In this document: one piece after another, positions 15,228 through 23,932 of the stretch
Numbering within the stretch: the stretch's first letter is position 1
Layout of the letters: the number at the start of each line of letters is the position of its first letter
Made by a program: the position numbers and the translations under genes
The notes under the pieces: model-generated
Told to the model about the DNA's origin: nothing
Databases searched by the model: none
What the model saw: only the letters and a program-made list of their open reading frames with translations
Assembly (NCBI GenBank): GCA_038212095.1
Contig: JBBQUW010000002.1
Location: 62,001-126,000, forward strand
DNA length: 64,000 nt
Direction of reading: 5' to 3'
Source: JAICYJ01 sp038212095
GTDB taxonomy: Bacteria; Actinomycetota; Thermoleophilia; Gaiellales; JAICJC01

Positions 15228-16163
15228 TCAGAACTCCAGCAGAACCTTGCCGTACTTGCCGGGCGCGGCCAGGTGATCGAAGGCCGCCGCCGCATCGGCC
15301 GCGGCGAACACCCGGTCGATCACCGGTTGCACGGCGCCGCTGGCCAGCAGCGGCACCGCCTGCCGGCCGAAGGCCTGTACCGCGGCCGCCTTCTGCTCGG
15401 ATGGCCGCGCCCGCAGCACCGTGCCGGCCAGCGTTGCCCGGCGGCCCATCAGCTTGCGCAGCGACATCTCGAAGCTGTGTCCGGCGCCGGTGCCGACGAC
15501 AACGATCCGGCCGAGCGTCGCCACCGCGTCCAGGTCAGCGTCCATGTTGGGCGCACCGATCAGCTCCAAGATCACGTTCGCATCGCGCACGTCGGCCAGC
15601 TCGACCGGCTCGGCACCCAGCTTGGCCAGGCGGTCTCGATGCGAGCGCGCGTTCGCCAGCACTCTCGCGCCGCCCGCCAGACCGAGCATCACAGCCGCAA
15701 GGCCGACGCCGCCGCTGGCGCCGTTCACGAGCAGCGTCTCGCCCGCCCGCAGCTCGCACCGCGTCACGATCGCGTCGTGCGCAGTGATGAATGCCTCCGG
15801 CACGGCGGCCGCCTGCTCCAGCGTCAATCGGTCGGGGATTGCGGCCACGTGCCGCGCGTCGACCACCACCCGGTCGGACAGTCCGCCTCCGCCGACGATG
15901 CCAAACACCCGGTCGCCGGGCGCCCAGCCGGCGGCGTCGGCTCCGCAGGCGATCACCTCTCCGGCCACCTCGAGTCCCGGGATATCGGTCGGCGATCCGG
16001 GCGGCGCGGGATAGCGCCCGGCCCGCTGCAGCAGGTCAGCCGGGTTGAGTCCGGCGTGGGTCGCGGCGACCAGCACCTGGCCGCGGCCGGGCACCGGGTC
16101 GTCACGCTGCTCGAGCCGCATCACCTCCGCGCCGCCGGCACCATCGAACACGACCGCCCTCAT
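15228..16163 (-). CDS. Quinone oxidoreductase-type (zeta-crystallin-like) MDR protein
   Basis: A 311-residue medium-chain dehydrogenase/reductase without the catalytic-zinc cysteines. Features are the N-terminal MRAVVFDGAGGAEVMRLEQ, NPADLLQRAGRYPAPPG, and the NADPH-binding GASGGVGLAAVMLG. The C-terminus GKYGKVLLEF is typical of this group, which reduces quinones or alpha,beta-unsaturated carbonyls. The ATG at 16163 overlaps the IclR stop (ATGA), so it is the second gene of the left arm of the IclR locus. Confidence 0.85.
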   Translation of the reverse strand: MRAVVFDGAGGAEVMRLEQRDDPVPGRGQVLVAATHAGLNPADLLQRAGRYPAPPGSPTDIPGLEVAGEVIACGADAAGWAPGDRVFGIVGGGGLSDRVVVDARHVAAIPDRLTLEQAAAVPEAFITAHDAIVTRCELRAGETLLVNGASGGVGLAAVMLGLAGGARVLANARSHRDRLAKLGAEPVELADVRDANVILELIGAPNMDADLDAVATLGRIVVVGTGAGHSFEMSLRKLMGRRATLAGTVLRARPSEQKAAAVQAFGRQAVPLLASGAVQPVIDRVFAAADAAAAFDHLAAPGKYGKVLLEF

Positions 16164-17038
16164 CGCGGCGCCTCCGCTCGCCGTGCGTTGTGCGCCGGAA
16201 GCCAGGCCACGTCGTCGGACAGCTGCCGCCCGGCCGCGCACAGGTCGGCCACCAGCAGCTCGCGCCGCTCGGGATTCATACGGGACGTGGGCACGCAGAC
16301 CGTCAGCCCCGCCAGCACGACGCCGCTTGCGTTCAGCACCGGCGTCGAGACGGCGTAGAGCCCGATCGCGGTTTCCTCGTGGTTCTCGGCGAAGCCGTCG
16401 CGGCGCACGTCGTCGAGTATCTCGTGCAGCTCGGACACCCCTCGCAGGCGACGGCCGGTGGGCGTCACCAGCGGCCGGCCACCGTACTCGCCGGCCACAG
16501 ACTCGGCCGGCCGCGCGGCAAGGGTGACGCGACCGCTGGCCGAGGCGAAGGCGGGCGTGCGGCTGCCGACGTGCGTCACCAGCCGCACCGGCTGCGACGT
16601 CTCCTCGACCGCGATGAACACGGACTCGTCGCCGTCGACGACCGCCAGGCAGACGGTCTCGTCGTGCCGCGTCAGCAGCCGCGTCGCGATGCCGCGAAAG
16701 GCGGTGATGATGGGCAGGTCACCGCCCCGCGCGCCGACGCCGAGCGCGCGGATGCCAAGCGCGAAGCGGCCGTCCTGATCGCGCGATGCCCAGCTGCGCT
16801 CAACCAGCACCGTGCAGATGCGATGCAGCGTGCTCTTGGCCAGGCCCAGCTCCTGGGCGATGTCCGACAGGCTGAGCGGGCCGCGCGCGACCAGCAGCTC
16901 GAGCACCGAGAGCGCTGCGTTGACGCCCGGCGAGCCGCGCGGCCTGTCGCCATGATCACCGGAAGCGGCGTGCTCGACGCTGTAGAGTGCGCCCTCGCCA
17001 CCATCAGCAGTCTGTTCCGTCAAGAGGACACCGTTCAT
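16160..17038 (-). CDS. IclR-family transcriptional regulator
   Basis: A 292-residue IclR protein: an N-terminal winged helix (about 38-95; LSLSDIAQELGLAKSTLHRI is the recognition unit) and a C-terminal GAF-like ligand domain ending in LAGLTVCVPTSRMNPERREL. The first ~36 residues are an unusual acidic, non-conserved extension, and a start closer to the helix cannot be excluded. It heads the left arm by ATGA overlap and is divergent from the ABC transporter operon. A 6+6 palindrome overlapping the transporter promoter at 17108-17124 is a good operator candidate. IclR regulators usually respond to the pathway substrate, so both arms are probably co-regulated. Confidence 0.88.
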   Translation of the reverse strand: MNGVLLTEQTADGGEGALYSVEHAASGDHGDRPRGSPGVNAALSVLELLVARGPLSLSDIAQELGLAKSTLHRICTVLVERSWASRDQDGRFALGIRALGVGARGGDLPIITAFRGIATRLLTRHDETVCLAVVDGDESVFIAVEETSQPVRLVTHVGSRTPAFASASGRVTLAARPAESVAGEYGGRPLVTPTGRRLRGVSELHEILDDVRRDGFAENHEETAIGLYAVSTPVLNASGVVLAGLTVCVPTSRMNPERRELLVADLCAAGRQLSDDVAWLPAHNARRAEAPR

Positions 17039-17092
17039 TGGATGGGACGACTATTCTGCTCCGACACGGTGCAGATGTCAAGATTCGCTGCC

Positions 17093-17124
17093 TTGACAAG
17101 CAAGCATGGGTGTGAAATACACCC
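17093..17124 (+). promoter_or_regulatory. ABC-operon promoter with candidate IclR operator
   Basis: A consensus -35 TTGACA (17093-17098) is followed after 17-18 nt by a poor -10 (AATACA/ATACAC). The -10 lies within a perfect inverted repeat GGGTGT-gaaat-ACACCC (17108-17124). A regulator bound there would cover or recruit polymerase. It sits in the 158-bp divergent gap between the IclR gene and the substrate-binding gene. Confidence 0.55.
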
Positions 17125-17196
17125 GATGTCCAACCTACGAGCAGAACGATGATCCATTCTCGGTCACCCGTCTCGGGCCTGGGGCAAGGAGGAACG

Positions 17197-18873
17197 ATGG
17201 ACGACATTCGCCGCACGCGCAGCGAGATGGAGAACCACCTGATCGATGAGATGATCGCCGGCCGCATCACTCGACGCGACTTCATCCGCCGGGGCACCGT
17301 GATGGGCATGAGCATTCCGCTGATCTCGATGATCGTTGCCGCATGTGGAGGCGCGAACGGCAGCTCCAGCGGCAGCAGCTCCAGCAGCGGGGGTGGAACG
17401 GCCAAGAAGGGCGGCACGATCAGGGTTGCGATCATCGTCCCCACCGGAGCGATCAATCCGCTGACCGTCGGAGACCAGGGCGGCCTCGCAATGCTCGGTC
17501 AGACCGGCGAGTGGCTGACGATCGCCAACCCCGAGACGCTGCAGCTGAGCGGCGCCCTGGCAGACAGCTGGACGTCCAACGCCGACGTGTCCGAGTGGAC
17601 GTTCAAGCTGAAGAGCGGCGTCACGTTCCAGGACGGCACGCCGATGACGTCGGCGGACGTCGTCTACACGATGGACATGCTGTCAGACTCGAAGGGCGGC
17701 TCCAACGCGCTCTCGGTGTTCGGCGGCGTGCTCGACAAGGGCGGTACCACTGCGGTCGACCCCAGCACGGTCAAGTTCACCCTGCTCGCGCCCAACGGCA
17801 ACTTCCCCTACCTCGTCTCGCGCGACAACTACAACGCGATCATCATCAAGAAGGGCAGCGACCCGGCCAGCTTCGAGAAGACCTTCATGGGCACCGGTCC
17901 GTTCAAGCTCGAGAAGTACACGACCCAGGTCGGCGCCTCCTTCGTTCGCAATCCGACGTACTGGGACAGCGCCAACGCCGCTCTGCCCGACCGCCTCGAG
18001 TTCACGTTCTACGCGGACGAGCAGCCACAGATCCAGGCCCTCCAGGGCGGCACGGTGGACGCCATCGGACAGATCTCCGTCTCGGGCGGCCGCGCGCTGC
18101 TGAGCGACCCCGCCTACACGATCATCGACGTGCCGTCGACCGCACACCGGCAGGTGCACATGCGAAACGACAAGGCGCCCTTCACCGATAAGCGCGTTCG
18201 CCAGGCGATGGCGCTGTGCGTGGACAGGCCCGGCATCATCGAGGCACTGTTTGCCGGCAAGGCGAAGCTGGGCAACGACAGCCCGTTCGCCCCTCAGTAT
18301 CCGTCGACCGACACCTCGGTGCCGCAGCGGACGCAGAACATCAGCATGGCCAAGCAGCTGCTCTCCGATGCCGGAATGGCGAACGGATTCTCGGTCACGC
18401 TGAACACCGAGAAGGCGTATGAGATCCCCGATCTGGCGCTGCAGATCCAGTCCAACGCCAAGCAGGCGGGGATCACGGTCAACATCCTCCAGCAGAGCCC
18501 GACCGTGTACTACGGGGACTTCACGTTCGGCAACTCGCCCTGGCTCGACTCGACGATGGGTATCACCGACTACGCCCACCGCAGCGTGCCGAACGTGCTG
18601 CTGGGCGCGCCGCTGCTCTCAACCGGCACGTGGAACTCGGCTCACTTCAAGAACCCTGGCTACGACAGCCTCGTCAAGCAGTACTTCGGTGCCACCGATC
18701 TCCAGACCCAGAAGGGCATCTCGAAGCAGGTCGAGACGCTGCTGCTCGACGAGACGCCGATCATGTTCCTCTACTTCTACGACTTCTTGGGCGCGACCAA
18801 GAAGACGCTGGCCGGTGTGGAGATCACTCCGGTCGGCCAGGTGCAACTCGCGAAGGCGGGCTTCACAGCCTGA
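17197..18873 (+). CDS. ABC transporter substrate-binding lipoprotein (peptide/opine/nickel family 5)
   Basis: A 558-residue family-5 extracellular binding protein. A twin-arginine motif (TRRDFIRRG, residues 25-33) precedes a hydrophobic stretch and a lipobox with Cys50 in IVAACGG, so it should be exported folded via Tat and lipid-anchored. A Gly/Ser linker follows. SBP_bac_5 hallmarks include TFKLKSGVTFQDGTPMTSADVVYT and FTDKRVRQAMALCVDR. The ATG at 17197 has an AAGGAGG site upstream. It is the first gene of the right arm: two permeases, a double ATPase, two dehydrogenases and an enolase-superfamily enzyme follow. A hairpin sits right after its stop. Ligand unknown. Confidence 0.92.
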   Translation: MDDIRRTRSEMENHLIDEMIAGRITRRDFIRRGTVMGMSIPLISMIVAACGGANGSSSGSSSSSGGGTAKKGGTIRVAIIVPTGAINPLTVGDQGGLAMLGQTGEWLTIANPETLQLSGALADSWTSNADVSEWTFKLKSGVTFQDGTPMTSADVVYTMDMLSDSKGGSNALSVFGGVLDKGGTTAVDPSTVKFTLLAPNGNFPYLVSRDNYNAIIIKKGSDPASFEKTFMGTGPFKLEKYTTQVGASFVRNPTYWDSANAALPDRLEFTFYADEQPQIQALQGGTVDAIGQISVSGGRALLSDPAYTIIDVPSTAHRQVHMRNDKAPFTDKRVRQAMALCVDRPGIIEALFAGKAKLGNDSPFAPQYPSTDTSVPQRTQNISMAKQLLSDAGMANGFSVTLNTEKAYEIPDLALQIQSNAKQAGITVNILQQSPTVYYGDFTFGNSPWLDSTMGITDYAHRSVPNVLLGAPLLSTGTWNSAHFKNPGYDSLVKQYFGATDLQTQKGISKQVETLLLDETPIMFLYFYDFLGATKKTLAGVEITPVGQVQLAKAGFTA

Positions 18874-18884
18874 CCCCCCCTCCT

Positions 18885-18917
18885 CACCGCCGCCGGCCGG
18901 ATCGGCCGGCGGCGGTG
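18885..18917 (+). promoter_or_regulatory. Intercistronic hairpin between binding protein and permease genes
   Basis: Two perfect complementary 15-nt arms (18885-18899 and 18903-18917) are separated by a 3-nt loop; no T run follows. Such structures after binding-protein genes usually stabilise the upstream message or damp read-through, so the binding protein is made in excess of the membrane components. Confidence 0.65.
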
Positions 18918-18931
18918 GGCCCCTCCCGGAC

Positions 18932-19885
18932 ATGGCACGTTTCATCCTCCGCCGACTCGGACTCGCAGTCATCACGCTGTGGCTGATCTCGGTGCTGGTG
19001 TTCTGCTCGATCCAACTGCTCCCCGGCAACGTCGGCCGCTCGATTCTGGGGCCGCTGGCCAGCCCACAGGCGGTCGCGGCGCTGAACCACAAGCTGGGAA
19101 CCGACAAGCCTGCGCTGACCCAGTACAGGGAGTGGGTGACGGGGGTGGTCAAGGGCGACTTCGGCACGTCGCAGAAGCTGCAGGTGCCGGTGCGCCCGCA
19201 GCTCACGGCGGCGCTTCGCCACTCGTTCGAGCTGGCGCTGATCGCGTTCCTCGTGGTCGTGCCGCTCAGCTTGATCGGCGGCACAATCGCCGCGTTGCGC
19301 GTGGGCACCGCGGTCGACCGCGGCATCACCACCGCCGGGCTCTCGCTCTCGGCGGTGCCCGAGTTCGTCACCGGCGTGGTGCTGATCGCCGTGCTCGGGA
19401 TCTGGCTGAACGTGCTGCCAATCTCGGCCGCATGGGAGCCGGGAGCGGGCCCCTGGACGCAGTTCACCCACCTGCTGATGCCGGCCATCGCCCTCTCGTG
19501 CGTGCTGTTCGGATACATCGCGCGAATGGCGCGCGCCGGGATGGTCGAGGCGCTCGACTCGGACTACGTGCGGACGGCGATCCTCAAGGGTCTGCCGCAC
19601 CGAACGGTGATACGCCGGCACGCGATGCGAAACGCACTGCTGCCCACCATCACCGTGATCGCGACCCAGCTCGGCTATCTGATCGGCGGGCTCGTGGTGG
19701 TCGAGATCCTGTTCAACTACCAGGGCATCGGCCGCCTGATCTACAACGCGGCACAGGCCCACGACGTTCCGATGCTCGAGGGGGGAGCGATCGTCGTGGG
19801 CGGCGTCTACCTGCTGGCGACGCTGATCGCCGACGTTCTGTACTCGCTCCTCAACCCGCGAATCCGCCACCAGGCGGCGGAATGA
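18932..19885 (+). CDS. ABC transporter permease (DppB/OppB type)
   Basis: A 317-residue inner-membrane permease. It starts with the family-typical MARFILRRLGLAVITLWLIS membrane segment and has a long extracytoplasmic loop and about six helices in total. The EAA loop region reads VRTAILKGLPHRTVIRRHAMRNALLP, the coupling-helix contact with the ATPase. It works with the next permease and the fused ATPase in importing an oligopeptide- or opine-like solute. Start ATG 18932 is 14 nt after the hairpin; its stop overlaps the second permease start (ATGA). Confidence 0.92.
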   Translation: MARFILRRLGLAVITLWLISVLVFCSIQLLPGNVGRSILGPLASPQAVAALNHKLGTDKPALTQYREWVTGVVKGDFGTSQKLQVPVRPQLTAALRHSFELALIAFLVVVPLSLIGGTIAALRVGTAVDRGITTAGLSLSAVPEFVTGVVLIAVLGIWLNVLPISAAWEPGAGPWTQFTHLLMPAIALSCVLFGYIARMARAGMVEALDSDYVRTAILKGLPHRTVIRRHAMRNALLPTITVIATQLGYLIGGLVVVEILFNYQGIGRLIYNAAQAHDVPMLEGGAIVVGGVYLLATLIADVLYSLLNPRIRHQAAE

Positions 19886-20751
19886 GCGCGATCGAGGCAG
19901 CCGCGCCGACCCGTTCGGCAGCCAGCGTCCAGCGCCACGAGACGCTCCACGTGCTCGCTCGGTCAAAGACGTTCCTGGCCGGCGCCACGATCGTCGGCTT
20001 CTGGGTGCTGTGCGCGATCTTCCAGGCTCGCTTCTTCCAGGATCCAAACGCGCTCTCCGTTCACCAGCTCGCCTCGCCGTCAGGTTCGCACTGGTTCGGA
20101 ACCGACCGAAACGGCCGCGACACGTTCGCCCGCGTGATCGCCGGCGCGCGCGACATCCTCGAGATCGCGCCGGCCGCAACGCTGCTCGGCACCGTACTCG
20201 GCACCGCGCTGGGGCTGGTGATGGGCTACTTCCGTGGCATCGTGGACGACGTGCTGGGACGGCTGGTGGACGCGGTGCTGTCGCTGCCGGTGGTGATCGT
20301 GGCGCTGCTGGCGATCGTCTCGGTCGGGCCGTCGAAGCAGACGACGATCCTGGTCGTGGGCTTCGTCTTCACCCCGCTGATCGCCCGCACCGTCCGCTCG
20401 GCGGTGCTGTCGGAGCGCGAATTGGAGTACGTCTCGGCCGCCCAGCTTCGCAACGAGCGCGCGCCGTACATCCTGTTCGCCGAGATCCTGCCCAACGTGC
20501 TGCAACCGGTGATCGTCGAGTTCACGGTGCGCCTTGGCTACGCCGTGTTCACGGTCGCCACGCTCTCGTTCCTGGGCTTCGGCATCCCGCCGCCGTCTCC
20601 CGATTGGGGCGTCCAGGTGGCCGATCACTATGGCTTCCTGTCCGGAGGTTTTGCGGTGTGGCCCGTGCTCTTCCCGAGCCTCGCGATCGCCTCGCTGGTG
20701 ATCGGCGTCAGCCTGCTGGCTGACGGCATCGCGCAGGGATTCGACGGATGA
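19882..20751 (+). CDS. ABC transporter permease (DppC/OppC type)
   Basis: A 289-residue DppC-like permease. The cytosolic N-terminus is followed by a first helix (FLAGATIVGFWVLCAIF). The diagnostic HWFGTDRNGRDTFARVIAGAR lies around 70-90 and an EAA-type loop (EYVSAAQLRNERAPYILFAEILPN) near 175-198. It pairs with the preceding permease. Both junctions are ATGA overlaps, so the transporter is one translational unit. Confidence 0.92.
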   Translation: MSAIEAAAPTRSAASVQRHETLHVLARSKTFLAGATIVGFWVLCAIFQARFFQDPNALSVHQLASPSGSHWFGTDRNGRDTFARVIAGARDILEIAPAATLLGTVLGTALGLVMGYFRGIVDDVLGRLVDAVLSLPVVIVALLAIVSVGPSKQTTILVVGFVFTPLIARTVRSAVLSERELEYVSAAQLRNERAPYILFAEILPNVLQPVIVEFTVRLGYAVFTVATLSFLGFGIPPPSPDWGVQVADHYGFLSGGFAVWPVLFPSLAIASLVIGVSLLADGIAQGFDG

Positions 20752-22811
20752 GGGAGGCGATCTCCGAGACGGCGGGCGAGCCGCCGGCCAGCGCGGCCGC
20801 GCTCGAGGTCGGTGAGCTGGACGTCGCGTACCGCGTTCGCGGCGTCAACCGCCAGGTGCTGCGTTCGCTCTCGTTCACGATCGCGGCCGGTGAGTCGTAC
20901 GGGCTGGTGGGGGAGTCGGGCTGTGGCAAGTCGACCGCCGCGCTGGCGGCCGTCCGCTACCTGCCGCGAAACGGCCGCGTGCTGGGGGGATCGGTCTCAA
21001 TCGCCGGCCGTGACCTGCTCGCGATGCACGGCGAGGAGCTTCGCCGCACGCGCGCATCCGACGTCTCGATGGTCTACCAGGACCCTGGCCGCGCGCTCAA
21101 CCCCTCGATTCAGGTCGGTCGCCAGGTGGCCGAGGTGTACGAGATCGCAGGCGCCAAAGGCGGCGAGGCGCGTGCGCAGGCCGAGCAGATGCTGCGCAAG
21201 GTGCAGATCGCCGATCCGGGAAGCGTCATGCGCCGCTACCCACACCAGCTCTCGGGCGGCATGCAGCAGCGGATCGTGATCGCGATGGCGCTGGCCTCGA
21301 ACCCGGCGCTGCTGATCCTGGACGAGCCGACGACCGGCCTCGACGCCACCGTGGAGGCGGAGGTGCTCGACCTGGTGGCAACGCTGCGCCAGGAGTTCTC
21401 GAGCTCGGTGCTGTTCATCAGCCACAACCTGGGCGTGATCTCGAAGATGTGCGATCGGGTCGGCGTCCTGTACGCCGGAAAGCTGGTCGAGGAGGGCGAT
21501 GCGGAGACCGTCTTCAACGATCCCCATCATCCCTACACCGTGGGCCTGCTGCGCTGCCTGCCGCGCGGCGGCCAGCGCAAGGATCATGGCCGGCTGGACA
21601 CGATTCCCGGCTTCCTGCCGGTGCCGGGCGCGGATCTGCCGGGCTGCGTGTTCGCCGAGCGCTGCGCGTTCGCCGACGACCGCTGCCGCACGGAGCCGCC
21701 GCCGCCGGTGGACGTCGGTGGCGGTCACACCAGCCGATGCTGGTACCACGAGAAGGCCCAGAGCCTGCCGCGTGACACGCCCAGCGAGCTGCCCGAGGTG
21801 GCGTCGCCCGTCACAGCCGGCCGACCGGTGCTGCGCGCCGGTGCTGTGTCCAAGACGTACCGCCAGGCCGGCAGCGACGTGCACGCGCTGGCCGGGGTGA
21901 CGCTGGAGATCCTCGCCGGTGAGACGCTGGGCCTGGTCGGCGAATCCGGCAGCGGCAAGACCACCTTCGCCCGCTGTCTGCTCGGCATCACGGCGCCGGA
22001 CGAGGGCTCGACCCTCGAGCTCGACGACCAGCCGCTTGCTGCCACCACCGGCAAACGCAGCGGCGAGCAGGTGCGCGCGATCCAGATCGTGTTCCAGAAC
22101 CCCGACTCCGCGCTCAACCGCCGCCACACCGTGCGACGGATCATCGGCCGCGCGCTGACCAAGCTGGCCGGGCTGAAGGGGGATGCCCGCGAACAGCGGC
22201 TGCAGGAGCTGACACGTTCGGTGAAGCTGGCCGAGCGGTTCCTGAGCGTGCGGCCCTCCTCGCTCTCGGGCGGTCTCAAGCAGCGAGTCGCGATCGCCCG
22301 CGCATTCGCCGGCAATCCGAAGCTGGTCGTCTGCGACGAGCCGACATCGGCGCTCGACGTCTCGGTGCAGGCCACGATCCTGAACCTGCTGGCCGACCTC
22401 CAGCGCGACCAGCAGGTCTCGTACCTCTTCATCTCGCATGACCTGGGCGTCGTTCGCTACCTGTCAGACCGGATCGCCGTGCTCTACCTGGGCCGGCTGA
22501 TGGAGGTCGCGGCGGCAGAGGTCGTGTTCGCGGCTCCCCACCACCCCTACACCGAGGCGCTGCTCTCGGCGGTGCCCACGATCGAGGGTGGCGACCGGCC
22601 GCGGATCAAGCTCGAGGGCGACATCCCAAGCGCCGCCGATCCCCCCTCCGGCTGCGTCTTCCACACCCGTTGCCCGCGCAGGCTGGGAGCGATCTGCGAC
22701 GAGCAGGAGCCGCCGCTGGCGGAGGTCGAGCCCGGTCACCTGTTGCGCTGCCACATCCCGATCGATGACCTGCGGACGATGCAGTCGGGTTCGCAACCCG
22801 CGCCGGCATGA
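20748..22811 (+). CDS. Fused double ABC ATPase (DppD-DppF type)
   Basis: A 687-residue protein holding two complete nucleotide-binding domains, normally separate DppD and DppF subunits. Domain 1 has Walker A GESGCGKST (55-63) and signature LSGGMQQR (~168). Domain 2 has Walker A GESGSGKTT (~398-406) and signature LSGGLKQR (~505); both Walker B sites end in LDEP/CDEP. Each half ends with the oligopeptide-transporter C-terminal extension rich in Cys and Pro (PGCVFAERCAF and SGCVFHTRCP). It powers the two-permease importer encoded just upstream. The start overlaps the permease stop. Confidence 0.93.
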   Translation: MREAISETAGEPPASAAALEVGELDVAYRVRGVNRQVLRSLSFTIAAGESYGLVGESGCGKSTAALAAVRYLPRNGRVLGGSVSIAGRDLLAMHGEELRRTRASDVSMVYQDPGRALNPSIQVGRQVAEVYEIAGAKGGEARAQAEQMLRKVQIADPGSVMRRYPHQLSGGMQQRIVIAMALASNPALLILDEPTTGLDATVEAEVLDLVATLRQEFSSSVLFISHNLGVISKMCDRVGVLYAGKLVEEGDAETVFNDPHHPYTVGLLRCLPRGGQRKDHGRLDTIPGFLPVPGADLPGCVFAERCAFADDRCRTEPPPPVDVGGGHTSRCWYHEKAQSLPRDTPSELPEVASPVTAGRPVLRAGAVSKTYRQAGSDVHALAGVTLEILAGETLGLVGESGSGKTTFARCLLGITAPDEGSTLELDDQPLAATTGKRSGEQVRAIQIVFQNPDSALNRRHTVRRIIGRALTKLAGLKGDAREQRLQELTRSVKLAERFLSVRPSSLSGGLKQRVAIARAFAGNPKLVVCDEPTSALDVSVQATILNLLADLQRDQQVSYLFISHDLGVVRYLSDRIAVLYLGRLMEVAAAEVVFAAPHHPYTEALLSAVPTIEGGDRPRIKLEGDIPSAADPPSGCVFHTRCPRRLGAICDEQEPPLAEVEPGHLLRCHIPIDDLRTMQSGSQPAPA

Positions 22812-23932
22812 TCACGCGCGCCGCGGTGCTGGAGCGCGTCGGCGCCCCGCTGGTGGTGACCGAGCTCGAGCTGGCGCCTCCCGGGCCCGGCGAGGTGCGT
22901 GTGCGGCTGCACGCCAGCGGCGTCTGCCACTCGGACCTGAACGCGATCGACGGTACCGCCGAGACACCCTGCCCGGTTGTGCTGGGACACGAGGGCGGCG
23001 GCGCGGTCGAGGCGCTGGGGCCCGGAGTCAGGCGCGTCGCCGAGGGTGACCACGTCGCGCTGTCCTGGGCACCGGCTTGCGGCCACTGCGGCGAGTGCCT
23101 CGACGACCTGCCTCACCTGTGCGGAACGGCCTGGCCGATGATGGCCGGCGGCACGCTGCTGGACGGCACCTGTCGGCTATCACGCGACGGTGAGCCGATC
23201 CACCACTACTCGTTTCTGTCGTCGTTCGCCGAGCACGCCGTCGTGCCGGAGTCCTCGTGCGTCGTCATCCCGCGCGACGTGCCGTTCGCGATCGCCGGGC
23301 TGGTCGGCTGCGCCGTCACCACAGGGATCTGCGCGGTCTGGCGCAGCGCGGGTGTGCGCCCCGGACAGCGCTCGGCCGTATTCGGATGCGGCGGCGTCGG
23401 CCTGTCGGCGGTGATCGGCCTGTCGGCGGTGGGCGCCGCCCCGATCGTCGCGGTCGACATCGATCAGGAGAAGCTCGAGGCGGCGCTACGGCTGGGCGCG
23501 ACCGACGCCGTCGAGTGGGCGGGATCGCCCGAGGCGACCGCGGAGCTGGTGGCCAGCGTCTCAGGCGGCGGCGTCGACTACGCGTTCGAGGCCACAGGAC
23601 GGTCGGAGGCGATGCTGGCCGCCTTCCTCGCAACCCGCCGCCGCGGCGCCGCCGTCTGTATCGGCATCCCGCGCGAGGACGCCGTGCTGCCGCTGCCCGC
23701 GCTCTCGATCCCCCGCATGGAGCGACGCGTGATCGGCGCGCTGTACGGATCGGCCCGGCCCGACCGCGACTTTCTCGTCATCCTGGACGCCTATCGGCGC
23801 GGCCGTCTGCCGCTGGACGCGCTGATCTCCCACCGGCTGGAGCTCGACCGGATCGAGGAGGCGTTCGCGCTGCTGAGGAGCGGAGCGGCACTGCGGGCGG
23901 TGCTCGACCTGAGCAGAGTCTCGACCGCCTGA
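22808..23932 (+). CDS. Zinc-dependent alcohol dehydrogenase
   Basis: A 374-residue zinc MDR of the class III-like ADH group. Catalytic zinc ligands are in GVCHSDLNA, GHEGGG and GCAVTTG; the four structural-zinc cysteines are in CGHCGECLDDLPHLC; the NAD loop is GCGGVGLSAVIGL. It shares this architecture with a second ADH two genes downstream, so the pair may act on successive or alternative alcohols in the pathway fed by the importer. Start overlaps the ATPase stop (ATGA); its TGA shares a base with the next ATG. Confidence 0.9.
   Translation: MITRAAVLERVGAPLVVTELELAPPGPGEVRVRLHASGVCHSDLNAIDGTAETPCPVVLGHEGGGAVEALGPGVRRVAEGDHVALSWAPACGHCGECLDDLPHLCGTAWPMMAGGTLLDGTCRLSRDGEPIHHYSFLSSFAEHAVVPESSCVVIPRDVPFAIAGLVGCAVTTGICAVWRSAGVRPGQRSAVFGCGGVGLSAVIGLSAVGAAPIVAVDIDQEKLEAALRLGATDAVEWAGSPEATAELVASVSGGGVDYAFEATGRSEAMLAAFLATRRRGAAVCIGIPREDAVLPLPALSIPRMERRVIGALYGSARPDRDFLVILDAYRRGRLPLDALISHRLELDRIEEAFALLRSGAALRAVLDLSRVSTA

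Noticed and set aside
14580..16358. 592-codon plus-strand open frame across the quinone oxidoreductase and amidohydrolase genes
   Set aside because: Composition is Arg/His/Gln-rich and without recognisable domains; both minus-strand genes have clear family motifs.
20748..22811. Sequence error joining two separate ABC ATPase genes
   Set aside because: Fused DppD-DppF proteins of about this size are common, the linker is smooth and both halves have complete motifs, so the fusion is accepted as real.
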